A model generated the notes under the pieces. That model ran no database searches. It had not been told where the DNA came from and worked only from the letters and a program-made list of their open reading frames with translations. Shown here piece after piece: positions 1-10,835 of a stretch of 64,000 bases of DNA. Each line of letters begins with the position of its first letter. The stretch's first letter is position 1. Made by a program: the position numbers and the translations under genes. Origin of the DNA: Dendrophyllia cribrosa (lineage: Eukaryota > Cnidaria > Anthozoa > Scleractinia > Dendrophylliidae); NCBI GenBank assembly GCA_024195265.1, contig JAJLRJ010000009.1, forward strand, positions 28,555,710-28,619,709, in the 5' to 3' direction.

Positions 1-1664
1 TTCGCGGTCTTTACTACTACAACCATAATGCACAGCACGCGTGACGTCATCATGCAAATGGCTATTGTCATACTTTCATTTGTAAATTAGCGCAGGTTGA
101 GCCAAACGGTTGTGTCACTTCGAGTTATTTCAGCCATCACAAAACAAATGTTCATTAGGTTTCGATTGAGGCTTTGAGAACATATTTTCGATGTTCTATC
201 TACAATGATTATTTCAGCGATCCATGAATTCCTATCCTTCCCTTGCTAATGGAAATGAGGCATTCAAGCCATGTCTTGCAAGGAATTGAAGCCCATTGCG
301 CGATTATTTAAAGCACCGTTGAACGAAACAACATCGAAGAGAAAGGTTTCACCTCTTCGTCCACCATCTTTGTTTCCTGTTTGGAAACGGACTGGGTACT
401 AGCCAAATGTACTTTTCTAATATAGATCTTGATTGGTCAATATTTATATTTGTAAGTACAATATTTTTTATTGGTGTTTCATAGGGGTCCCGGGAAATAA
501 GAAAACTACGCGCGAAACGCGGTAGCTTTGTTGATTATCAGTCTGTGAATGTCTGAATGAAGTGCAGTCGAACCGCCATGAGAGACCACCTCCCGTAGGA
601 GACCACCTCTCATGAGTGACCGCTTCTCAAAGCACCGTTTGTCTCTCAGTCAAATCACTATAGTTGTAACCTCTCGTAGGAGTCCACCTCTCGTAGGAGA
701 CCGCGACCACTTTTAGAGAAAAGACCGATACAACGTAGTACAACGACCGATACAACGTAGACCGATGTATCTATGTTGTATCGGTCTTTGCTTCTATACT
801 ATTTTCATTTGTTAAACCGATCAGATCACTAGTTTGATCCAACGTATACCAGCAGGTTTGTCGTCCACGGTTACATGCTTTAAGGTGGCTCCGTTGCTAT
901 TTCGGGCGCACTCGTCTATGACAAACTTTGTCCCATAACTTTTCCGGCTCTAAAGCGATCCTTCTAAAACTTTGCGAAAACTTACAGCTATTATCTAGCA
1001 ATAATATGATAGAATTTGATTTTAATGGGATAAAATATATTAAGTGATAATCAGGCTTAAATGAACCCCACTTTTTGAACAAAATCGCACCCTAGGAAAA
1101 ATTTTGCTGTTATATTTGTGTTAAATTTTTGGAATCAGCTTACATTGACTTAATACATACCCTTACTAAGTTTCAGCAAAATCGTTGGAGCAGAAATGCG
1201 GAAGAATTAACGCCATCAAAATTTAGCCCTAAAATTCTCTTAAAATTTTAAATACTTCATGCTCTTTGACTAAACAATCTACGAACCCAAATATTTGGGA
1301 GAAGCCTTCCCAATGCTTGCTAAATCTGAATTATAAGCCGATTGCAAATCGTGCGAACCGTTAAAAAGTATTCACTAGTTCTATAAATATCACAAAATGC
1401 TCCACAACCTGCTCAATTCTCCAACGCTGCGTTTTCCATCATTTTTCGAAAATTATCCTGCAGTTTGGTGTGAAACTCCTTCCACATTAATTTCAAGAAA
1501 CTGCAATACTTTTACATCGATTGTTTTTTGCTTAGAAGGCCTTGCAATTGGAGAAATAGTTGTTGGGATTATAAGCTACTCCGCGTCTGAGCTCAGGCGA
1601 AGCTGACAACCAGTTTTCAGAGTTTTGTTTATGAATACGAAATGAGCACGTGTGGAATTTATTA
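1..1664. other. Non-coding stretch with a degenerate minisatellite
   Basis: No convincing gene on either strand; open frames are short and lack motifs. At about 575-715 a degenerate tandem motif built around 'gaccacctctcgtaggaga' is repeated several times, and a related piece recurs near 2930-2955. At 718-790 the motif 'accgatacaacgtag' occurs repeatedly and in inverted form, which could fold as a small hairpin. Both look like transposon or satellite debris. Confidence 0.5.
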
Positions 1665-1845
1665 TAAGAATTCGCACCTTAGTTAGGGGGGCGTACGTGA
1701 TATGCGCGCGTAGTCAGCGTAGTCCCCGCATTTAAAAACATAGCACCCCATGGAAACTTCCAATGGAGCGTACATGCTCCCTCCCCTCCTGGGGTTACTA
1801 GCGCGCATATTTCGTTCGCCCCCCTCATAAAGGTGCGAATTCTTA
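1665..1845. mobile_element. MITE-like foldback element
   Basis: The ends are inverted copies of 'taagaattcgcacctt' followed by a G-rich 'aggggggcg' and 'atatgcgcgc', giving arms of about 45 bp around a short centre. The size is 181 bp and no protein is encoded. This is the architecture of a non-autonomous DNA transposon; the family is not identified. Confidence 0.65.
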
Positions 1846-3269
1846 GAACGATTGAGACTTAAAATAATTAATCCAGGTGAAGCGCAACGCATTTCTGCGT
1901 GACCATCATGTTTTGCGGAGTAACGTTAGGGGCTGTGTTCCACGTTATTTTTATCATTCCCACGAATTTCAGTGGGACGTTTATTTGAAAGCAGGTTTTT
2001 TATTCACATTTGACGTGCACTGGATACTCTCGACATTTTGAATTGTAAGGAAAAGAAAGAAGTCAACGCGATTTGCATAATTCTCAACACGCAGAAATGC
2101 GTTACACTTCACCTGAATTAGTTAAAGTGTCTTTGCGACGTGCGCCTTCAACCGTGCAATCAAAGCACAAAGCCTCAATCGCGTTTTAGGTGAACTTTAT
2201 TATTTTATTTGAACATGTTGCAATGTTTCAATCAAGATGAAACTTCGAGACAATGTTGTTCATATTATAAAGAAACGACCATACAAGTTTAAAAAAAATC
2301 TTTTTCGGGGTTTTTGAAATATGTAGAAAAGTGCTAAAACTACAATATCAAGGACTCAGTCAAAAAACTACGGTTTCCTATAGAAAATCGAATCTCCAAA
2401 ACTAAAACGAGAAACGCTTTCAAACTTTTATAGTTTCATCTCATACACTAAACACATTTTGGCGTAAATTTGAGATTGAGAAATTAAACTTTTATAAGCT
2501 TAATTGAGGAACTTGTAGATGTGCTCATACACATGCAAAATCGCAAGTTCAAAATGTTTTTCTGATTTACTCAAAATCGGCTTGACAAAAGTTTGGAATT
2601 TTTAGATATTTTGTTTGCCATATGTCATAGTTTATCGTAATAGTTTTGATTTTTCTAGATACCATCGCAATCGCTCGAAATTTAGACTCAAGCGATTTCA
2701 ATGTTTCTCGTTTATCTCCGCAATTTTAAATCCGATTTACAAAATTGTTCCAATCTTATAAACTTCAAACTTTGTACAATATTTTGTGTAAGTTTCATAC
2801 TAATTCAATAAAGGAAAGTTAGTTAAACGGCCGCTCAAAAATAGTAGGTGCGGCTACAAGGAAACTGGAAGGAAACACCTTAACTTCTCACTTTTTGAGA
2901 GTACAAACTGGGAATTTCTCTGTAATTTTACCTCTCGTGAGCGACCACCTCTGAGATCACGCAATATGTTGGACAAAAAACAGTATAAAACATAGCTTTA
3001 TTTTCACTATCTAATAAACATCTAATGATAAACAGGGCTTTTGGTGGTGACATGACTCCAGTTACACGTGCCACCCGCGAAGGATTTCCGGTATACAACA
3101 CGTTTATTGAGAAGCTCCGCAAGAAGCTGCACAACTTGCCAATCAGTTGTCAGAATTTGCTGACTGGCATGGAATGGACTTCTTTTTTACAAAACACGAT
3201 ATGAAACGGTCACAGGAGACCCATGTGCGGACTCCTTTTACCTAAATACACAAAGACATTGTAGTCTCA

Positions 3270-3415
3270 TTAAGCGGTAGTTTCTTGGTGTTGCGGATGG
3301 TGTGATCACCAAATGACGTAAAACAAAAGATTCAAAAGACACTGAACAATACCCACACCACAACACAAAAGCTAACCAACAATGGCTTCCGCAACACCAA
3401 GAAACACCCCATTAA
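3270..3415. mobile_element. MITE-like foldback element
   Basis: Inverted ends of about 28 bp are visible ('tttcttggtgttgcgga' on the left and its complement on the right), with an internal A/C-rich segment. The length is about 146 bp and it is non-coding. It is probably a non-autonomous DNA transposon; no target duplication could be fixed with confidence. Confidence 0.6.
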
Positions 3416-3418
3416 GCA

Positions 3419-5210
3419 GACGTATTTATTTTTCCAACCTGCAATACCATTTCATGTATTTTTAAATTAATTGTCACGTCGTTGTCACTAAAAATATATT
3501 ATATTTTGCATTTAAATGTATAAAGTCTTGTTAAGGGTTTAATACTGTAAACTAAAACAAGAAGACTGTATTTGACTACAAGAAGACCATGTCAGTGTAA
3601 AAATTAGGAAAGCAGCGAGAACTCAAACACTGCATCATGCATAAAATGAATTGGTGTCAGTTTTATTATTAGAACAGTAACAGAACCCCCCCTTTCTAGG
3701 GGAGGCCAAAACAAGCCTGCCTATAATAAACCATATCAAGAAATGACCAACAATTGGATGTATAATAAATAGAACATTAATTAATACAATTCAGAGCGAA
3801 AATCGATAGAAATTCACTCATCCTGACCTTTGTCTTTTATTTTATTTTCTTTACGACAACCATTTTCGCACTACCCGCCCCTTGCGTAGGCGTGTGTTCA
3901 GTCACGCAATATGAATATGTCGAAGTCACCACAGGGTATTCCACATGGTCCCACATTTTCTCTTTGCTTTGTTTGACCGAGTTGTCGTATTCTGTATATT
4001 GGAAACATTTTCCTTTCAACGTATACAAATATTCGGTCAAATGAAGCAAAGAGAAGCTGTGGAGTATTTTAGGTTCAATTTCGACCGCAGGCCAAGTTTA
4101 ACATTGGCAAAAATTCGATTGGGAGGAAAACAACCGATCAAGCGAACAGCACGGTGAACATTTGTCGCTTCTAAAAGTCAGTACAAATTCTGCCTTTCAT
4201 TAAAGGTAAGTTATTTTACACTCTAAATATTTTCATCTTCGCGCAATTTTAAAAAATGTTGCCGTTTCTAAGTTGTGATAGGGAAACAACAAACCTTAAG
4301 CGATCAACCGCCTAATTAGTTATCAGGCACCTATCACTCAAAATTTTATCCGACTTCGGAAATCTTGTGCGAAGGTTAAAACTAAAAACCCATTCCAGTT
4401 TTTACATATGTTTTAGTATAATTCTCATACACTTCATAGCATGAATCGTAGCGAAATTCATCATTGGGCACATGGAAAAAAATCCGATCGCAAGATGGCG
4501 GTAAAATCATGTTTTTAGTCAAATCGAAAAGGCGTGCCCTAAAATCGGAATTTTTGCATTGGAATTGATTACAAACTTGACATCAGATAAAATGTTTAAT
4601 GCTTCCCGAATAAACATGTTAGGTTAGATGTTTCCACGACTTTTTCAGTTTTGCACACAATTGATGTTTTGGTAACTACCAATTTCACCATCAATTTTGC
4701 CTGTTTTGAGCCCACCGGCAGCGAAAATATATTTTTACGATTTTCTCATAATTAAAGCGGTCTTTTGAAAAACAAACTACATCAAGATTATTAACTTACA
4801 TGTAGTATTGCCTACCCACACACCAAATATGAGCCAAAAGGGTCCAAAAGTATTTTCAACTGTGACCATCGTTTGCTCGATATTTACTGGCATTCGCTCT
4901 TAACTTTTATTACTTCCATCAGTTTTTAATACAATGTATATTATAAATATTCTCAGTTACAAGCTTTAAAATCAAAAGTGATGAGGAGTCTATAGAAAAG
5001 CAGAAATGCTTGAAGTAATAGACCCCCTTCAACGGCCATTACATAACATAACTTTAGGTTGAATGCTTGTTTTACAATTCAATTGAAGATAACAATAATG
5101 ATAAACATTGTAGAGGCAATAAAGAGGAAAGTAAAATGATGAAGTACGCCGAGAACACTTTCAGATAAGTGAAGGGAAAAACAAATTTAAGGTATGGGTT
5201 CTAAGCAACT
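3419..5210. other. Intergenic DNA, no gene seen
   Basis: Only short open frames without recognisable motifs are present (for example overlapping opposite-strand frames near 3837-4157, which shadow each other). I see no RNA gene, clear repeat array or splice-linked exons here. Confidence 0.5.
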
Positions 5211-5603
5211 CTTTAAAGGGACACTGTCACCTATTTTTAGTATCAATTTGAAAAGCCAAAAAACATATTTGTTTCCATGGAAACCTTAAAATAATGGTCC
5301 AGTTTTGTTAACAAATACTCTATCAGTGCACAGAAACTAGTATTCGTTATCATTGGCTGCGGATGGCAAGGATGGAAATGGATTGTTCCTCCCAAGAGCC
5401 GTGGAAAAATCACAAAAAAAACTTATTATGGTTTGTTCTTCTTTGAAAAAATCACTGATATTATCTTCTTGGTGTTCTAAAATTTTAATGTTTTTTCAAT
5501 TTTATGTTTGAGCAAAGGTACTTTGTCATATATTTAGTGTATTTTGACCAAAACACAGCAAAATCTGTGTGACCGTCACACAGATTTGCAATGCCCCTTT
5601 AAG
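5211..5603. mobile_element. Possible non-autonomous element with TTAAAGGG ends
   Basis: The left edge reads 'ctttaaagggacactgtcac' and the right edge 'gcccctttaag', a short inverted match. A related element with ends 'ctttaatgggacactgtcc' and 'gggacagtgcccctttaa' is present at 46722-47106. The shared termini suggest one repeat family, although the terminal repeat is short and imperfect in this copy. Confidence 0.4.
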
Positions 5604-5615
5604 TCTTCAAACACT

Positions 5616-6032
5616 CATTAATAATTCATAAGCATATTAGCCTATTACACGACGTAAATCCATCACGTGCATGGACCTTTATACCTGGTAATCTATGGTC
5701 ATTCTGAAAAGCCTGGTGGCAGATTTGATTTCAGTCCCAGGGGAGTGCGGGGCTGATTGTTTTTACCTCATTAGTATTCTTCATATAAAAAAGTTACTCT
5801 CATTAGTATTCTTTATATAAAGAATACTAATAAGGGTAAAAGACAATAGGTTTCTTTTCCCTATTAGTATATATTCTTTATTTCAAAAACTCGTTAATAA
5901 TTCATGAGCATATCAGCCAATCACACGACGCAAATCGATCACGTGTATGAGCCTTTATACCTGGTAATCTACGATCATTATGAAAAACCTAGTGGCGGCT
6001 TTGATTTCAGTCACAGGGGAGTTCGGGGCTGA
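5616..6032. repeat. Direct duplication of a 141-bp unit
   Basis: A unit at 5616-5756 recurs at 5892-6032 in the same orientation with scattered substitutions. Both contain 'ttatacctggtaatcta' and end in 'cggggctga'. Between them, 5802-5831 is a perfect 30-bp palindrome centred on 'ctttatataaag'. The arrangement looks like a tandemly reiterated palindromic element family. Confidence 0.65.
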
Positions 6033-6144
6033 ATGGGCAAACAATGCAATTATCGCTGAATCTGTAATGAGAATGATTTTAAAATGACCACCGTGATATT
6101 TATATTAAGATCACGCGTATTCTTTATATAAAGATTACTGATAT

Positions 6145-6561
6145 GGGTAGTAATTGTTCGGGATTCTTAGTGCAACAAATGGTGGCTTTAACATTTTTGT
6201 GCAGTACTGTTTTACGAAATCTGGTCTTTCGCCATTCTATTTGGAATCTTCTCAACAAAATAAACAACCAACAGTTTAACAAGTGAGCCGTTATTTGAAT
6301 GACCCCAGCGCCCTCGTGTAAATAGTCCTTTTTACAGTTGTGTGCTTGGTGACCTTGCCTTTGAGTGGAAGCGAGGCTGGAGGTGACCTTGCTTTGATAC
6401 AAACCTTTCTGCCTTTCATATGTTAATAATGCTTTTCTCATGCTAACTAGCTAAATTTACATCTGAAAAGCTCCAAGGTCTGTATCAAAGCAAGGTCACC
6501 TCCAGCCTCGCTTTCACTCAAAGGCAAGGTCACCAAGAACACAACTGTAAAAAGGACTATT
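6145..6561. repeat. Repeat unit followed by an 87-bp inverted repeat
   Basis: The block 6145-6309 is a diverged copy of 7014-7168, the unit into which element B is inserted. Directly after it, 6321-6407 and 6475-6561 are inverted copies of each other with a 67-bp centre, containing 'gaccttgctttgatac' and its complement. No protein is encoded; the long frame on the minus strand at 6124-6441 crosses this repeat and is not credible. Confidence 0.65.
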
Positions 6562-6902
6562 GCCAGGTAAGCGACTGGTTCGGAGATGCAAGCTGCTTAT
6601 TTCTACTCGTTCTCTGCCTCTGAAAAAAAATTGTCAGCCGTTTTATCTACCGTACCTGACAACTTTAGTGTAGCATTTTTCAGTAGATGTTTTCCCTCAG
6701 AACTATAAAATCCCAAAACTTTCGACAGGAGCCGGGAAGCAATGGTCACTTCGTCGAAGACGTGGAACATGTGTTGTATGCTAATCAGTCTAGTCTACTT
6801 GTTTTTCTCGTATGCTAATTTCCTCTTTCCACAAAAGCGCAATTGTTTTAATTCCGAAGGGACACGCTTTTGAAAGAATGTTTTTGAAGCCGTTCAAAAA
6901 AC

Positions 6903-6981
6903 TCGCAGCACGTGTATTATCAGGTGTAAAAACTCTCGGCTTCGCCTCGAGTTTTTAAACCTGATAATACACTACTGCTCG
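6903..6981. repeat. Hairpin-forming palindrome
   Basis: About 33-bp inverted arms ('tgtattatcaggtgtaaaaa' on the left) surround a loop rich in 'ctcggcttcgcctcg'. It is probably part of the same palindromic repeat cluster. Confidence 0.6.
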
Positions 6982-7168
6982 TTTTTTAAACTATACATAA
7001 AGAATACTAATGTTGGTAGTAATTATTCAGCATTCTTAGTACAACAAATGGTGACTTTAATATTTTCGTTCAGTACTGTTTTTTCCCATTCTATATATAT
7101 GGAATCTTATCAAACAAAATTAGCAACCAACAGTTTAGCAAGTAAGCCGTTATTTGAATGACACCAGC

Positions 7169-7360
7169 AGTAGTATATATAGAGGGAGTCAAATACCACG
7201 TTGCTACTGAACCCCTCTGGGAAGGGTTTATTCCCCCTCACGGAGCCTTCCCACGGACCTCCTTGTGTCGGTCCGTGGGAAGGCTCGTGAGGGGGAATAA
7301 ACCCTTCCCAGAGGGGTTCAGTAACAACGTGAGTATTTGACTCCCTCTATATATACTACT
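7169..7360. repeat. Palindromic left terminus of Polinton element B
   Basis: A near-perfect 192-bp palindrome begins 'agtagtatatatagaggg' and ends with the complement of that, with arms of about 91 bp and a 10-nt loop near 7260. The 5'-AGTAGTATA start and the internal hairpin match in kind the end of element A at 10572. The broken polymerase gene starts about 200 bp inside it. I infer it is the surviving terminal repeat of element B. It is inserted in a repeat unit whose uninterrupted sister is at 6145-6320. No matching right terminus is in the window. Confidence 0.7.
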
Positions 7361-7568
7361 TGAACTTGAAGTGTTTTTACTAGCTGAAATCGTTTAACAG
7401 CACCTAACAGACCAATACCGTTTTGTCTAAACTGTTAATTACACCTCCCAGAAGCCTATTTGAGCAATTGGTGCCGCGTATTGCCAATTGAAGAAACGCT
7501 CACCCCTTGTATATAAACCGGTGACTCCCGTTGGTCATCAGTTTTTTTAAAATATAAAAACATATTAT

Positions 7569-10500
7569 ATGGCGAGCTCCACGAACAACGATCGCAGTGT
7601 TTTCGAAAATATCAGTCAGCGCGAATTGATCGATTGGCTTGACGCTCAAGAACAAAAACCCTTTTTGAGGGTCCCTCCCAACGAGGACCTTGCGGGGTTT
7701 GACCCTTTGGATAGGGAGCATATGGGAGACTTTCCGATTCCTGATCGGATTGTTGAACTTTACGATAGGGGTGAACGCGGGGTACAAGGCAGACCAGGGA
7801 GAAGAATGAGAATAATAAAATGGCGTTTCACTAGGGGACTTACAAAACCTCTTGTAGCCAAAATGCTGAACAAAATTAAACAATCTGTTCGCACAAGGCA
7901 TAAACTTGACCTTCGGTTTGCCTATAATCTGCGAAAAATCGAAACCGGCGAACACATCGTTTATTATGCAAACAAGCACAACAGTCTTTGGTTCTCTAAA
8001 TAATCGCAAACGAAACTTTGGCTTGAAGAACAGCAAGAGCTTCGTCTTCAAGGCGTCAGAATACAAAGGCCTAATACGAAATGAGTTTTCGAAAGTGCTG
8101 TTTTTGTTGAGCTCAAAGTGATTTTAGATCGACAACCTTTGCAAATCGGTATTGGCCGGTTGCCTGATTAGCTTCGCAACAAAAGAAAAGTCATCTCTCT
8201 TGACAACTTCAATGACGATCTTTGTATCTTTCGGTGTTTGGCTGTTCATCAAGGCGCTCGTATAGACCGGAGTACTCGCAGAGCCAGAGAACTAGCCCAA
8301 AGTTTCTTTGCTGTTCACCAGAGAATTTGTCGTAATGTCAATTCTATCAATTTGCGACAGTTTCATTTGCTTGAATGGCACTTTAAACAAGGACTTGCCG
8401 CTTATACTGTTACAGATGACGGCGACTTTGTTTTGAGTTACACACCTTCGCGCTATGACAAGGTTGGCTCCCCTACGATGACTGTTGGTATCTACAACTC
8501 TCATGCCTTTTTGATCACTGACATAAACAAAGTCACAAACAACTACACTTGTGGCGAATGTTTAGCTAGGTTCACACGAGCCGATAACCTAGCGCGCCAC
8601 GCCAAGACGTGCACTCGCAGTCAAACCAATATTGCCTGCCCTGGAAATCAGATCCTTGCCCCCGAGTCAGCTTTTGAAAAGGCGTTTTATCCAGAAGGCA
8701 AGTTTGGTATCAAAGCAACTTGCTGGCTAGAGTATGAGGCCCGGCAGCGGGGCATCCACATCCACCATCACAGATGCGATCATGGAGGCGAGCGTACCAT
8801 TGCAGGCCACAAAGTTGATGGCTATCACCCAGAAAGCAAAACCGTGTTTCAGTACCATGGTTGCCACTGGCATGGTTGTCGCGAGTGCTTTCCATCGCCC
8901 GAACAATGAAACGAAGTTATCCGGATTGATCGCAAAGGCAACCCAATAACAAGGGAGCAAGCCTTCATAAAAACTGCTCAAATCAGTCACGGTATCAGCA
9001 CGATGCTTGGCTACAACTTGATTGAAAGATGGGAACACGAGATGCCGCGGCCATGGTGGCATGATCGAATCCCGCCTAAAAGAAACGAAACGTATCCACA
9101 CGCTATCGTCTACGACTTCGAAGCTTACCAAGACAAGACCAAGGCAAGTCAGCCGACACGGGATCTCTCTTATGAAAGTGAGCATGTGCCTATCTCAGTC
9201 TCCATTGCAGACACGTTGGATTCCGAGCCTGAGTACATTTGCTCTAAAGACCCCGAAGAGCTTATCCGACTGTTTTATTTGTCTCTAGAGCGTCGCAGCG
9301 AAGCAATCCGAGAAGATATAGCCCAAAAATACATGCCGCCAGATCTTGAGGGGCTTCCCAAAGACCAACAAAACCTCATAAAGCAATGGTGTGAACAGGT
9401 CCCAGTGGTTGGCTTCAACTCTGGCAGATACGATCTGCATCTTATCAGAAAGTACTTTGTTTCTCATCTCGGGCAAGAAAACGGAGTCTTTGCAGGGGAG
9501 AAGCAGGGGAGAAACAGGGGCAAATCATGTTCATCAACACGCCCCGTTTCAAGTTTCTGGACGTCACAAACTATTTGTCCCCAGGTATCAACTACGACAA
9601 ATGGGTCAAGACATATGGCGCGACACAGACCAAGTCCTGGCTCCCATACGAATGGTTTGACAGTGCTGACAAACTTGATTACAAAGGCCTCCCGCCATAC
9701 TGGTGTTGGTACTCACAACTCCGAAACCGCTTTGTTCTAACCCCAGAGGAGTACAAACAATGCGAGCGTGTTTTCAAAGAGAGGGGGATGAAGACCTTCG
9801 GGGATTGGCTGGAGTTCTACAACAACCTTGATGTTACCCCATTCCTCGAAACCCTCGAGAAAATGAAAGCGTTTTACACCAAGCTCGGCATTGACATTTT
9901 CAAAGACGCTGTCTCCTTGCCTGGGGTTTCGATGCAATACATCCTGCGGGGAACCCTGAGAGGACGTAACCGACCCCCACTGTACGCCCCAAGCACCGAA
10001 GCCTATTCAATGCTGAAAGAGGCTGTGGTTGGAGGCCCCAGTTTGGTGTTCACACGCAAACACATAGCCGGTGAAACCCGCATTCGCTCGCACAAATACG
10101 ATTTAGCGCGCATCACCAAGCGTATTCTCGGGTTTGACGCGAACTCCTTCTATCCAAGCACCATGTTGCAGGAAATGCCCTGTGGTAAAGAGACAGTCGT
10201 GCATTACGAAGACCCATCGCAGGCGGCGATAGACCTTATCCCCAGGCTGCTTACGAAAAGGTGGTTTGGCTTTGCCGAGGTCGACATCGAAGTCCCCCGG
10301 GATTTGTGGGAACACTTCGAAGAGTTTCCTCCTCTCTTCATAAACCGCAGCGTGGGTGAAGAGGGTGTTCCACAACACATGAAAGATTACCTCTCGAAAA
10401 GCAGCAGAACCCACTTTCCAAACCAAAAGAAGCTGCTAGGCGTGCTAAAAGCAAAAAAGATGCTTCTACACGCACCAATGCTTGAATGGTATTATATCCA

Positions 10501-10571
10501 CGGCCTCAATATCACCGCCGTCTACCGCACGATCGACTACATGCCCAAAAAAAATCTTCGACTGGTTCGTG
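7569..10571 (+). pseudogene. polB: Family-B DNA polymerase pseudogene of element B, 5' part
   Basis: This is the N-terminal two thirds of a viral/Polinton-type DNA polymerase B, an enzyme family that copies element ends by protein priming. Visible in order: an N-terminal region (7569-8003); a C2H2-type finger with CGECLARF at about 8550-8620; a His/Cys-rich endonuclease-like segment with GHKVDGYH and YHGCHWHGC at about 8750-8900; the exonuclease I motif VYDFEAY near 9110; an exonuclease II-like GFNSGRYDLH near 9415; and polymerase motif A FDANSFYP near 10130. Broken by frame changes between 8003 and 8238, an in-frame TAG near 8170, a TGA at 8907-8909, a frame change near 9500-9527 and an extra base in the A8 tract at 10545-10552. 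Base composition is clearly more GC-rich than in element A. The gene is interrupted at 10571 by element A and resumes at 28132. Confidence 0.88.
10566..10571. repeat. Left target-site duplication of element A (TTCGTG)
   Basis: TTCGTG directly precedes the element end AGTAGTATAAG and recurs at 28132-28137 directly after the opposite end. A 6-bp duplication is the known hallmark of Polinton/Maverick integration. Removing the element plus one copy leaves a polymerase reading frame continuous across the site, once the separate A8 indel is allowed for. Confidence 0.95.
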
Positions 10572-10800
10572 AGTAGTATAAGAGTTGGCGGTACAAGATC
10601 AGTTTTGCAAAACTGATCTGATACCAAGCCAACTCTATACTACTTACCATATAATGGCAAAAATTAAATGGAAAAATTAAATGGAAAAAAATCAAATGAA
10701 ACTATATGTGAATTAAAACAAATGATGCGTTTATTTCATTGCGTGATTCCACATAATAGAATACTTTGCGTGACACAATTCTCGGAAACACAGGAAGTCT
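10572..10800. repeat. Left terminal inverted repeat of element A
   Basis: It matches the reverse complement of 27933-28131, with an extra segment of about 30 bp in this copy near 10745-10770. The outermost 73 bp (10572-10644) are themselves palindromic, centred on 'cagttttgcaaaactg', so each end can fold into a hairpin. The repeat begins 5'-AGTAGTATA, consistent with the AG start known for Polintons. Confidence 0.92.
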
Positions 10801-10835
10801 ACACAGGATTGAATTAAGGAAAGTTATTTTTTGAT

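Noticed and set aside
6124..6441. 105-codon minus-strand frame
   Set aside because: It runs through an inverted repeat and duplicated unit and has no protein signature.
7500..8066. 188-codon minus-strand frame
   Set aside because: It lies antisense to the element B polymerase N-terminus, has no domain, and is a composition shadow of that reading frame.
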